Assembly (NCBI GenBank): GCA_940337035.1
Contig: CALNHX010007629.1
Location: 1-64,000, forward strand
DNA: 64,000 nucleotides
Source of the DNA: Agriotes lineatus
Taxonomy: Eukaryota; Arthropoda; Insecta; Coleoptera; Elateridae
Direction of reading: 5' to 3'
In this document: positions 47,701 through 58,199 of the stretch, one piece after another
Numbering within the stretch: the stretch's first letter is position 1
Layout of the letters: each line of letters starts with the position of its first letter
Translations under genes and position numbers: made by a program
Notes under the pieces: model-generated
Told to the model about the DNA's origin: nothing
Seen by the model: the letters and a program-made list of their open reading frames with translations, nothing else
The model's database searches: none

Positions 47701-47718
47701 TTTTATATATAAAAAGAA

Positions 47719-47813
47719 TGCGGTAATATTCATTACCGCACTGAGTGCGGTAATAGCTATCCATTACGGCACTAAGTGCGGTAATATACATTACCGCACT
47801 CAGTGCGGTAATG
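47719..47813. repeat. Cluster of head-to-head 23-bp palindromes
   Basis: GCGGTAAT and its complement, ATTACCGC, alternate along 95 bases. They form units of the type ATTACCGCACTNAGTGCGGTAAT (for example 47732-47754 and 47791-47813) with a diverged middle unit (ATTACGGCACTAAGTGCGGTAAT). Neighbouring units are joined by short ATATTC/ATATAC spacers, so each half-site can pair with either neighbour. Confidence 0.7.
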
Positions 47814-49225
47814 AAGCTCTTAACGATACTGAAATTAATTTGGTTAAGAGTCTATAACAACACCAATGAAGATAAAACAATTAATATAAGATAAAACACA
47901 GGCTTTGGATAAATACACGAGTAAGGCTTAGTAAATAGATTTCATTATTATTAGAAGTAACATGCAACTTTTCTGAATTTACTGGTCTACATATAAAGTC
48001 TGAAGTCTACAAATAAAAATATGATCTCCGGATCTGCTAATTTCAGTTTCCCGCAGATATAAAATTAAATTTAAGTTTTTTAATAGTCATCTCTTCGACT
48101 AGCACCCTTATGGTCTGCGACACTGCGAGCACTATTTGATCGTGCAGATGTTTCTAATTTTTAAACCCCCTTTCTATATACTAATTACATCATAGAAATG
48201 TATTGCTACTACAGGCAAAGGCTTCCTTGTTCGAGCAGTAGTTCAGAAAGTTTAAAGTACAATTTCAAAGCAAGAAATTGAAAATTCTGAGGTGAGATAC
48301 CAAAGATAGGTATCGTTTTTAGAAGTTGGTAATACAAAGAAACATAAGAGAAAAAAAGACTACAGAAAATAAAAACTTTCTATACAAAGAACCTGTGTCC
48401 GCACTATCAACACAATTATTCATCTGTATTCATGATCATTTGCGTATTACGATAGCTTCTTGTTCGAGATATAGATCAAGTGTAGAATTTTCACATTATT
48501 TAATTGTTGTAAAAAGTAAAAAGTGTCTTTGTCTCATTCAAATTTGGGTTGAACATTCTCTAGAAAGTTCAAAATTTGTTCAAACATTCTGATCATTGTT
48601 TGTTTCTTGACTAGAGATCTAGGATTTGTAATAGGTTTACTTTTTCTAAATGATTATTAACTATATTAATTTACTTGAAATATTAAAGGAGCTTTAACAA
48701 GTATATGTGTAATATTTTTTCAACAAACACCAGTACAATATATTTATTCACATATTTCCTTTCACAGATTGTGGTGTACTTTTGCCGACTTTTTAGGCGA
48801 TTCCGTCCACTGTGAATCGGCATGATTCGGGTTACCTATGATGGGTCTAGAACATGTCGGCGCACAGTCATCTAGAGTCTAGACGTCAGCCGATTCGGCG
48901 CAGGACCATCTATGCACCGAATTCAAATTTGCAAACTACACTAAGCACTACGTAAGAATATAAAGGAATTTACATAACTATTGCAATTTGTGAATAAATT
49001 TTATGCCTACCTATGAAGTGATTATAGTACACTCTTAATTATCTAATTCTACTAAAGTACTAGTGATGCAGACTATAATAAAAGTAATCTACTCTTAATG
49101 GAATTTTAAAAGTTTACTGAATCCCAATATGAGATTTGGGGTGCCAGGTGAGTTACAAAGTAGCAATGCCATTTGATTTATTAGTTAAACCTTATAATTT
49201 TGCAATTTATACTGTCAGAAAAAAC
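47814..49225. other. Unassigned; CGGCGC-bearing patch at 48780-48930
   Basis: Mostly AT-rich. The patch at 48780-48930 contains GCCGATTCGGCGCAGGA, TCGGCGCAC and related words, and is followed to the right of the palindrome by a similar patch at 50200-50290. No coding frame recognised. Confidence 0.35.
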
Positions 49226-50017
49226 TTTTATTTGTTCCTCACTTGTAAACATCAATTTATCAAGTCACTGTATTCACCTTGAAAATGTTTCTTAACTGGC
49301 TAGCCAGTAAATTTTTTACTGGCTAGCCAGTTATATTTTACAAGCGTGCTCATGCTCATAGATAAATGATAGAGTGCAAAGCCAGAGTTGTCTTCCTTAG
49401 TATGTGTCATATTGATGAATTTAGTTGCTTGTCAGTTTGACATTTTGAATAAATGGTGAATTTCTAGTTATTTACAAGTGAGGAACAAATAAAATATTCA
49501 ACAAAACACACCAGTTAACCATTTTGACTGGCTCAAGGATATGACAGGCTCGCCTAACGGCTCGCCAGTCATCCCAATCCTATCGCCAGTAAAAACTGTT
49601 TTACCTGGCTTGTAATGTTATAGTATTTAACATTACAAGCCAGGTAAAACAGGTTTTACTGGCGATAGGATTGGGATGACTGGCGAGCCGTTAGGCGAGC
49701 CTGTCATATCCTTGAGCCAGTAAAAATGGTTACCTGGCGTGTATTGTTGAATGTTTTATTTGTTCCTCACTTGTAAATAACTAGAAATTTATCATTTATG
49801 CAAAATGTCAAACTGACAAGCAACTAAATTAATCAATATGACACATACTAAAGAAGAAAACTCTGGCTTTGCACGCTATCATTTATCTATGAGCACGCTT
49901 GTAAAATATAACTGGCTAGCCAGTAAAAAATTTACTGGCTAGCCAGTTAAGAAACATTTTCAAGGTGAATACAGTGACTTGATAAATTGATGTTTACAAG
50001 TGAGGAACAAATAAAAT
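49226..50017. mobile_element. 792-bp near-perfect palindrome built from two inverted MITE copies and a palindromic core
   Basis: The left half (49226 to about 49620) and right half (about 49628-50017) are inverted copies differing by roughly a dozen substitutions and one 6-base duplication. The outermost 24 bases (TTTTATTTGTTCCTCACTTG…) also occur inverted at 49472-49495 and 49754-49777. The arms are therefore each a complete small element with its own inverted ends (49226-49495 and 49754-50017), flanking a core (49496-49753) that is itself a hairpin. The palindrome ACTGGCTAGCCAGT occurs four times (49295, 49318, 49911, 49934), and ACTGGC/GCCAGT-like words recur in the core. Non-coding. Confidence 0.8.
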
Positions 50018-50199
50018 ACTATACATTACACTTCAATAACCCTTTAAAATTTCAATTAAAAATAGATTACCATTATTGAACATGATCTTCAGTAGTAAAA
50101 TAAAATAGGGTATGTGTATATTATAATCCTTTTTTTAGCTAAACACAATTATTTAATTCACAAATAGCACTTATACATGTATTTATTGTTTCCAAACCA

Positions 50200-50295
50200 A
50201 TTCAGCGCCGAGTTGTCCCAGCGCCAAGCTGGCCCCGAGATGGCGGTGCTGAAGTGGCGACGCCGAGATAGAGGCGCCGAAATGTCCGGGTTCGA
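50200..50295. repeat. GC-rich degenerate CGCCGA repeat
   Basis: Short diverged units such as AGCGCCGAGTTGTCCC, AGCGCCAAGCTGG and GGCGCCGAAATGTCC follow one another. This looks like the end of an insect repeat, possibly paired with the CGGCGC patch at 48780-48930, but inverted termini could not be aligned convincingly. Confidence 0.4.
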
Positions 50296-50389
50296 CCTAT
50301 GCTAATGGGATATGACAGAAAGTCACACGTTTGGCTTGTGAAAAATAATATTTTATTGAACTAAGACAATTAAATGTTGGCCCAAACTC

Positions 50390-50557
50390 TTCTTCTTCTT
50401 CCTCTTATTATAGGCCAGTGGCCTGTTTTAACCACAAAGTGGTGCTATGAGCACTCTTTGCCCTTAGGCCGGGTAGGTGGCTTGCCCGTCGAAAGTGAGG
50501 AAGAGTTCCCTTGTTTAGGGGTTAACGACTACCGCAGGTGTTAGCGTGGTAGTCGGG
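50390..50557 (-). mobile_element. SINE, copy 2 (body and GAA tail, head missing), 12-bp target duplication
   Basis: TGGCCCAAACTC is duplicated at 50378-50389 and 50558-50569. The insert shares GTAGGTGGCT, GTTAACGACTACC and AGGTGTTAGC with copy 1 (12104-12290) but stops before the tRNA-like head, so it is 5'-truncated. Its 3' end, on the minus strand, is a stem of the form AGGCCACTGGCCT followed by a GAA-rich tail. That arrangement matches the 3' end of the LINE inserted at 11153-11506. This is the mark of LINE-driven target-primed insertion. Confidence 0.75.
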
Positions 50558-50839
50558 TGGCCCAAACTCATATTCCATAATTATATGCAGCAATTTAACA
50601 ATGTCATATGACGTAACCCGGCTTCAATTAATGCGAGAATTGTTTTACGTGTAAAACATAGGAAACTCTTCTATGTATGGCCACTAAATTCTACACTTCT
50701 TGAAGTTTGGTCCTCAGACTTTTCTGAGTTCTCTGTGGATTCTTTCGTTGTTTCTGCTTCCCTTACGGTGTTTTCATCTGCCTTTACTCTTTCTCCTTTT
50801 ACATTAATTGGTATGATGGCGTTGTAAGATAAATTATTG

Positions 50840-51488
50840 CAATAATACCACAAGAGTTCTTAAAGATATAATGAGTTAACTAATACCAAAAACAGCATAA
50901 CAAGAGAGATTACAAGATAACCAAAACGTGTATCGTAATTAATGAAAAGCAACTCGCGTCGTTACTAGGTTCCGGTTGCCGATTTTCGAAACACGGAGGC
51001 TTAAGCTGCAGTTGCACCCTCGCACCCAGTGCTACCGCTTCTTGTGGTGAAGATGGCGCAAAATTTGGATATGGCTTGTCGCAAATCACTCTCTCCCCAG
51101 TGACGTTGATGTATTCAGTCACGAATCGAGAAAACGAAGTAGGCGGCGTTACGGGGGCAGATAACTGCTGATCCTGGGAGCCGATGACATTGCAACAGGT
51201 AGCTGCTGGTCCTGCTGCACATTTGGCGTTTTCGTGCATTCCCCCAGTTTGCATGAGGTGGGCAGGTTTGAGGAGGTCTACAGAGTTGTTCATTTCTTTA
51301 TTGTTTACTCTGACTTTGTAGATCTTGTCATTGAGTCGTTGAAGAATGGGATGTGGCCCTGAGAACGGTTGCTGAAATGGCCTGCTTCCAGTGTCATCCC
51401 TCACGAAAACATGGCCACAGATGGCTACTTCAACAACCGTTCTCAGGGCCACATCAACGTCACTGGAGAGGGAGTGATGTGGCGACAT
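50840..51488 (-). pseudogene. Gypsy-type integrase C-terminus and downstream region
   Basis: A 192-codon minus-strand frame (50910-51488). Its first 90 residues carry the C-terminal integrase pattern: HVFVRDDTGSRPFQQPFSGP then NDKIYKVRVNNKEMNNSVDL and LKPAHLM. The rest is the variable tail. The catalytic core is absent. The segment 50840-51090 recurs, more decayed, at 51830-52030 plus 52492-52545. An IN N-terminal piece on the opposite strand abuts it at 51.49 kb, so this is a rearranged remnant and not a truncated gene in place. Confidence 0.7.
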
Positions 51489-51489
51489 G

Positions 51490-51800
51490 CCATATCAAAA
51501 TTAGTCTCGGAGTACTGGCACAAGAACAAGAGAAGGACGAAGAGTTAATTAACCTACAGGAGAATTACAGTAATTCCCTAGTATTGCGAAATTGTATTTT
51601 CCCTTAAGAAGATGCGGCCTTAATGTGTGACACATCAACACGAGCAGTTCCGTCTTACATACCGAACTCTCTACGAAAGCAAATATTTGATAGTTTCTAC
51701 CAGCTCTCTCATCTGGGTCGCAGAGCTACCAAGAAAGCAATACAAAAGAAATACGTGTGTCCAAGCATGCTGAAGGATATTACGTCGGGGTCACCACTGT
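51490..51800 (+). pseudogene. Gypsy-type integrase N-terminal (zinc-binding) fragment, inverted relative to its neighbours
   Basis: One plus-strand frame, with a single internal TAA, reads LGVLAQEQEKDEELINLQEN, then CDTSTRAVPSYIPNSLRKQI, FDSFYQLSHLGRRATKKAI and KKYVCPSMLKDI. This is the RNase H-to-integrase linker plus the start of the H2C2 domain, in the form seen in insect Gypsy pol genes. The reading then runs out of homology at about 51800. It is the only retroelement coding piece here on the plus strand, and it meets its minus-strand counterpart head to head. Confidence 0.7.
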
Positions 51801-52560
51801 GGGGTAAGTTATTGCTATATAACAAGAGTCCTCAGAGAAATAATGAGTTTAATGATTTAACTAATATCAAAAACAACATAACAAGAGACATTACAAGAAT
51901 TTGTATCGTAATTAATGAAAATCAAATCGCGTCGCCACTAGGTTGATGCCGTCCGATGACTGGTCTGGTTCTGGTTGCCGATTTTCGTTAGGGAGGCTTA
52001 AGCTGCAGTTGCGCTTTCGCACCCACTATTAAAGTCTACACATTACCCATTTGCTGTGGCGTAACAATGTTCTCTCTTTATTTAACTATAAGGAACTGGA
52101 AGAAACAAAAAATCTGCAGTTTTTGGTCAGGTCCGTTCTAAGTATGGCTTGCTTTATAATACTGTCAATCTGACATTTGTCCAAAATGGCAGTAAAATAA
52201 CGCGCAATAACAAGCAAGCGGGCAAGCCTAAAATCTTATTTTAAGCGTTAGGGACTTCTTCGAAGAGGAGAAACATAGAATTACATAGGTCAATAATGTC
52301 TTGGTTTGAATAATGTGCTATTTAGAACATCCCTTACATTAAAGGTTAGGTATATGTCAAATTCTTTCTAAAGTCTACTACCTGCGATCTAAATGATCTT
52401 CTTGAATTTCAATGCAATGTAAGACATACGTTTTAAAAGCTATGTTTTGTTATTTCTGACGTCACAGAAAAAGGATAATGTGTAGACTTTACTACTTCTT
52501 GTGGCGAAGGTGACGCAATATTTGGATATGGCATGTCGCCACAGAGTCTTTAGTGTTTGT
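51801..52560 (-). pseudogene. Second copy of the Gypsy 3' region, split by a MITE
   Basis: 51830-52029 and 52492-52545 repeat, in the same order, the sequence of 50850-51090 (shared words include TAAGCTGCAGTTGC, CGTAATTAATGAAAA and TTTGGATATGGC). The copy is interrupted by the insertion at 52030-52491 and carries no intact frame. Confidence 0.6.
52030..52491. mobile_element. Non-autonomous DNA element, 462 bp, TAAAGTCTACACATTA ends
   Basis: The left end, TAAAGTCTACACATTACCC, and the complemented right end, TAAAGTCTACACATTATCC, match over 16 bases. The uninterrupted sister sequence at about 51034 shows the empty site, so insertion is certain. The flanks share CTA, suggesting a 2-3 bp target duplication; the superfamily is open (Tc1/mariner or PIF/Harbinger). 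No coding frame inside. Confidence 0.7.
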
Positions 52561-52734
52561 GATCTGTTTTCTTTCAGTAGTGATTCTTCCATTGCTCCTG
52601 TACTATACTTTGTATGGCAACCCTTCTATACTGATTTTTCTAACTCTCCCATTAAATTTCTAGACTACTATACATCTCCTTCCTCGAATGTGTCTTTCTA
52701 TTTCTTCACATTTCATTTTTTCATCGATTTATTT

Positions 52735-53355
52735 TCTGTCGTTTTTCTCTTTTGATATTATTTAATGCTTCCCTGTGTTAACCATCATAGATATAATTTT
52801 TTCCTCCGTTCTATCAGTTTTCCTATTTCTTTTGTCCACCATACGTTGCGGCCTTTCAGCTGTTGTCTTATAGTTACGGTTTCTAGTGTAGCTTTATAGA
52901 GGCTTTTTATCACCTTAATGTAGCTTTCTTCAAAAGTTAGGTTTTCAGAATTATTTAAATATTCGTCTAAGCTTCGTTGATATTATATATTGTACTTTCG
53001 TGGAGTACACTATCAAAATCTTTTGCGCCATCTTGAGTATATCAATTTTTCTGATAGAAATTCTATTCGGTTCGTCTTTGTAGTCTTACATTATTCATTT
53101 GGATATTGGTTTTTATTTTCAAAATCAGGTAATATATGGTTGACTTAAGTTGTTCTGCTTGCTGTTTTCAGGTATACTTATAGATCTATTTATGTTTTTG
53201 GAATCAATTTGCTATTAGTAGTTCATTTTGCATATAGAGGTCAATTAAGCACATGTCGATAGCATTTAGATTGTCTTCACCGGAGTGACCTAACATTAGG
53301 CGGCTATTGAAGTCACCTAACAGTATGACCTATCTGGCGTTTCCAATGTCTGTTA
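52735..53355 (-). pseudogene. LINE endonuclease and linker fragment
   Basis: Minus strand: VILLGDFNSRLMLGHSGEDN, then NAIDMCLIDLYMQNELLIAN (about 53215-53330), the catalytic GDFNSR motif of LINE apurinic-type endonuclease. Further along, IKSLYKATLETVTIRQQLKG and RNVWWTKEIGKLIERRKKLY (about 52795-52920) are the pre-RT linker with its WW pair. Stops and shifts separate them. A different subfamily from the piece at 18 kb, judging by sequence. Confidence 0.75.
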
Positions 53356-54520
53356 GTATTCATTGAGTTTCTCGAAAAATGTATCCTATAAAATATTAGC
53401 TGTGCATTTAAAGAATTAAAACGGAAATTTAAAAACAAGTACTACTGAGAACGAAAAGGTAACAGTTCACTTCAGTTCAGAATTGCGAAGGTAGTCGAGG
53501 GTAGTAATCGTGAGATTGGTTAGTTTTAATTTCTTATAAATTTTTAAGCCTTAATATTCGACATCAACATGTAACATTCTGCATCCCCTGATAAATTTCA
53601 ACCAAACAGACTCGGTTATTTAAAGTTGCTTACTTTCCAGAATAATTTAGGGCATAAAATATTATCTTTCAGCCGATAAACCAAAAAAGACTACGAAAAT
53701 AACTACGAATACCCTATTACTGAACTTTTGATCATCAGTGGACAACGTAGCTACAACAGAAAATTATAGGATGTCAATCAAATCCGTCGTCCAGCGGTTC
53801 AAGTTCCCGTATGTTGCTTCAAACTGTAATACCAATCGTTAGCGAAACCACTGATCATGTGTAGATTTGCATCTATAGTTTGTGTACTAATTCAACATCG
53901 CGTGTTGCTGCGAAGACCACCTGCCGAATATGTTGGAGTACACGAGGTGCTAAGTAGCTAAATGATTTTTAAAAATAACAGTGCGTAACACGACAGTACA
54001 TATTGACGAAGGCCACCGTTAATGATGTTAATATTTACAGAAAAGTTGCTTGTTTTTGTTGTAGTCTTTGTTAAAATAAGTACCTTGAATACTATGCCAA
54101 ATTTCGTTCGATGTTAATAAGATTATTGTGACAATTTCACATCGCTTAATTAAATTTGACTATAATATAGTGGTCCAAATGCATCTAGAAAGCAATAGTG
54201 AGCATTTTATCGTGGAGGATAAATTTTTTTCTCAGCTTTAATCAACAAAAATACCCAGTATTCAGTTTTTATTAAATCTTTAGCAATAAAGAGTGCCGTT
54301 GCAGAACAGTCAACCATATTAATATTCCTTTCTGTAGAACAAATTTGTGTTCACATCATTCGGTTTAAATGCAAAAATGTATTAATAGTTATTGTAAGGA
54401 TGTCGATATTTTGTCAAATAACTCTTTACTATTTAAAAATTAAATGAAAGAATTATTCAATTCCTGTGCAAGTATTGTCTTCGTGGCCAATTGTATAATG
54501 ATTTCAAATTAATTTTTATA
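53356..54520. other. Unassigned AT-rich stretch
   Basis: No gene, repeat boundary or motif recognised. Confidence 0.45.
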
Positions 54521-55055
54521 TACAGGGTGATTTTTAAGTTGATTCTTTCCGTTTACCAGGAAATAAAGCTTAAAAAATAAGCATTTTTTTCATTTGCCAC
54601 TTTTACGAAATATCAAAACTAACGGAGGTACAGGGTGTTATAGTTTCAAATTAAAAAAAACTTTGGCGCAAAGGCGGCCGGACAATTTTATTTTTTTATG
54701 ATCTTTGTTATCAAGCAATGACTTGTCAACTAGTTTTCCACTGTAATTTTATTAATGCTGTTGCTACAATAATAGTAGGGAGGCCAAGTGAATGAATAAT
54801 TATTTTCGTGGGACTGAGTAGGTTTATACCGACAAGTGATACCATCGTAATTAGCGGTGTTTCCTTAGTAGAAAAACTCCGGTTGTCGCTTTCTTAGCCT
54901 GTGGGGTGACGAACTATGACGTCACAAAGGTGGTAAAATGGTAGGTTTCAACAGTTTTTTGCAAATATCTCGTTACCTGTGAAGTTTACTGTGAACTTTA
55001 CCTTATACAAAATTAATCTACATTTAATTTACAATAAAAATGGTCTTATGCATTT

Positions 55056-56215
55056 TTGCAGTCCAGTAAAGAATTACGGAGATATGTAGGAGGTAAAAAT
55101 GTAACTTTTTTCGTTTGGCAAAAATTCAAAAATTGCGCCTATGAATTCGTAATATTTGCTTCAAGTGTATTATATAAAGGGTTCAAGGAAGTGGGGAGGC
55201 GAGATGGTTATGGTGAAGTACCCAACACCAAAGACGACATACTCGTACATTTGCGCAGATCATCCACTACTACACATGTTGAAGTGAAAGTGGAAGATGG
55301 AGTTAATGTCACTCTTGGACAAGCAACATTTCTAACTAATCCTAAAAACAAGATGCAACTAATTGCTCTAATCACTGTACACAACAGCAAGCTGGCTGCA
55401 AAGTGATTCAGGCAGAAGGTGGTGCTGACATCAAGATCGTTTTTACAGCAATTGACAAATCAAAGAAGGAAACAGAGGCTATCGTAATTGGCAATGACAC
55501 CGATTTATTGGTCTTGTTGGTTGTTCATGTTCCAGCCAACAAACAGTTGAAGATGATTGTACCGAAGAAAGGTAACCAAGAAGAAAAGTTTACTGCACTG
55601 GTGCATACAGCGTGGTATCGGGGAAATGAAGGATGTTCTCTTGACAGCGTACACTTTCGCCGGATGTGATACCGTTTCTTCAATTTATAGGAAGGGAAAA
55701 ATAAAGCCTTCTGAAAAAGTGCAAGTGACAAGGGGCATTACACAAAGCTGTTGACTTTTAACAACCCAAATGCAGATCCAGATGCGCTACCTGATGCTGG
55801 AACCATTTCTTTCTTTCGATATTTGCATAAAAAATGCAGATAATTTTGATACTCTGCGCCTTCAATGTTACTTGCAGACCATCACAAAGAAGCCTGTACA
55901 CACAAATTTGAGGTTGGCTGTACTTTCCCGCACTTTAGCAGCTGGACAACCACACTCTTATAGAGTTTACCATCAAGTGCAGCAATGGCTCAATGTCAAT
56001 AAAGATTTGCTAAAGTGGGGTTGGAAAACGATTGGCGGTTATTTGCGTCCAGTTGTAACCATAAGGCAGCTGCTTCTGAAAAATTGTTTCCCTCATTGTT
56101 TGCACTCGTAATACGGGGTGTGTCAGAAACTGTGCGCGTCGTAGGAGTGGCTAGAAATGCTCAAATATGTGCAAGAATTGCTCCGGACATAGGTTCACCA
56201 ACAGAGATGCACTAA
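55056..56215 (+). pseudogene. Predicted PIN/FEN1-like nuclease-fold protein of a repeat-borne family, frameshifted
   Basis: Several overlapping plus-strand frames read as one protein. The N-terminal part (55056-55390) includes NVTFFVWQKFKNCAYEF and TTTHVEVKVEDGVN. After a shift near 55378 comes QAGCKVIQAEGGADIKI, then AIVIGNDTDLLVLLVVHVP. The spaced acidic residues (E, D, then DTD followed by LLVLL) resemble the active-site core of XPG/FEN1-type PIN domains. After another shift, TFAGCDTVSSIYRKGK follows, then FNNPNADPDALPDAG, and finally QPHSYRVYHQVQQWL and KWGWKTIGGYLRPV. I recall this order from multicopy uncharacterised insect proteins. At least four frame changes make it inactive. Nuclease function is inferred from motif spacing only. 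Confidence 0.6.
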
Positions 56216-57335
56216 TTATTGACGACGGCATCGATGAAGATAATCTTCAACATGAAAAAGAGCTTAACGATTTTTAGGTTACTGATTGCTGTAATTTATT
56301 ATTATGTAACTACCATGTACGTTGTACATACGACTTTCCATTTAAGAACATTGAATTTACTGAAAAGCATGTATTGTGAAGAAAAAAAATCCATTATTTT
56401 TTGTATTAAAGCTTATTAGATAAAGTTTGTAGTCAACCTTATTTCAATGCTATCCACATAATATTATATTTTTAGGAAAATATGACAAAAGATGGAGGTA
56501 ATTTAAGTAGCTGTAATTATAAAAGCTCAAGTGGGAAAGAGGAAAACGATATGATGAATTATCCAAAAGGAAAAATTAAGATAAAAACGACAAAGGAGGG
56601 GAGCAATGTAGATATATTGTCAGATTCATACACATAGGCGTACATACATACATACACACATACAAATGTTCCTATGTTAATGATGCGTTACTAAGTATTT
56701 TTTATAACGAAACATACTCTTTATAACGAAACATACTCATTTTCAAGTGATTACGATGAATCCCAAGCTAACTAGAAAATAATGACATCATTTCCCCCTC
56801 AATATCTCCGCAACTCTTGTCTCGAAGTCAAAAATGCATAAGATCATTTTTATTGTAAATTAAATATAGATTAATTTTGTATAAGATAAAGTTTGCGCTA
56901 AACCTCATAGTTAACGAGATATTCGCGAAAAACTGTTGAAACCTACCATTTTACCACCTTTCTAGCTTTCCACCCCCTTCCGCCTAAACCCTACGCGCAA
57001 TGTTGTGCAACTTTTTACCACTTACTAAGAGGAGGGTACTAAACAGTTTGCTGCTTGGTATAACTTTCTTTTTGGATGTTTGGGTTACACCCCGGTTTCT
57101 GTGCTAAAACCTGGAACCAAGAATGGCCATCTTTGTGATATCATAGCTCCTCACTCCACAGGCTGAGAAAGCGACAACATGATTTTTCATACTCAGGAAA
57201 CACCACCGAATAAGAAGATACCACTTGTCGGTATAAACCTACTCAGTCCCACGAAAATCGTTATTTGACGAGTTAATTTAGTTTGGCCTCCCTACTATAA
57301 TGCCCATGTTTCTGAAAATAATGAATTAGTGAATA

Positions 57336-57613
57336 CTAGCAACCAGTGAGACAAATGTCTCATTTAATACCTTTTTTTCCATCTCTTACGGTTTGGCTGC
57401 TGAAACAGCGTCCCGGACGGACCAGCGCCCCGGACGGACGGAAATCACGTGATTTATCGAAAACCGGAAGTGTCACGTGACTGAAATTCGGTTCCTGACC
57501 TGACATGACCATTCCAAACATATAACTTTAATAACTTTTTTCTCTATCTCTTACGGTTTGTTTGGCTGCTGAAAGAGCGTCCCGGACAGACAAGTCTATT
57601 AGATAAAGGATGC
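57336..57613. repeat. Interspersed repeat family, copy B
   Basis: Shares its start (TACTAGCA, GAGACAAATGTCTCATTTAA), middle (CCGGAAGTGTCACGTGACTG) and end (GATAAAGGATG) with copy A at 23244-23727 but lacks copy A's internal hairpin. CTCTTACGGTTTGGCTGCTG plus CGTCCCGGACGGAC-type units occur twice. It sits in the right arm of the long-TIR element and is missing from the left arm, so it arrived after that element. Confidence 0.65.
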
Positions 57614-58199
57614 TTATGATTTACTGGGAGTGTCGTCAAAATTCCGCCTTCGGATCGCTCTTATACGCTGAACGTATGTATAGAATCGAATGGTGATAAT
57701 TTTGAACATATCATTTAAGTTAGAGTAAGTTTAGTTTAATTTTTATTAAGTAATTTTAGTTCTTAATTTGAAACTTTAACACCCTGTACCTCCGTTAGCT
57801 TTGATATTTCACAAAAGTGGTACATCGAAAAAATGCTTATTTTTATAGCTTTATCTCCTAGTAAACGGAAAGAATCAACTTAAAAATCACCCTGTATACT
57901 GTATCTGGTGCTAAACTTACTTACAAGTACAAGTAGGGGATGCTGTATCTGGTAGTACTCGCAAATCAATTACAAATATTTCGAAATTTCCTTTAAATGA
58001 GTCGCAACCGATGCAGTTCTGGTTCAGAAAAACTGATAAATAGCAAACTAGGTAACAATTATAACACAAAAACGTAAGGGTAGTATTTCAAGAAAGTTTT
58101 GACTGTTTTTCAAAAATAAGCGCTCTTCTCAAATGAAGATTCTGTGTCTACGTGTGTCACGATCTCATTGACACCGATCGAACTCCTTACATCGTTCCT

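Larger units (their letters stand above)
54523..57894. mobile_element. 3.4-kb long-TIR element carrying a broken nuclease-like gene
   Basis: The ends read CAGGGTGATTTTTAAGTTGA and its exact inverted complement, with TA on both sides. The inverted arms are long. The left arm runs to about 55087 and the right from about 56800. They share ATTCTTTCCGTTTACCAGG, CGGAGGTACAGGGTGTTA, GTAGGGAGGCC, ACTGAGTAGGTTTATACCGA and GTAGGTTTCAACAGTTTTT in inverted order. The right arm has two extra pieces: copy B of the interspersed repeat (57336-57613) and about 170 bases near 57000. The middle (55056-56215) holds a plus-strand gene remnant. CAGGGTGATT ends are shared with the MITE at 41730-42262. Confidence 0.75.

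Noticed and set aside
52501..52755. 84-codon plus-strand frame
   Set aside because: It is the reverse of decayed Gypsy and LINE sequence read on the minus strand.
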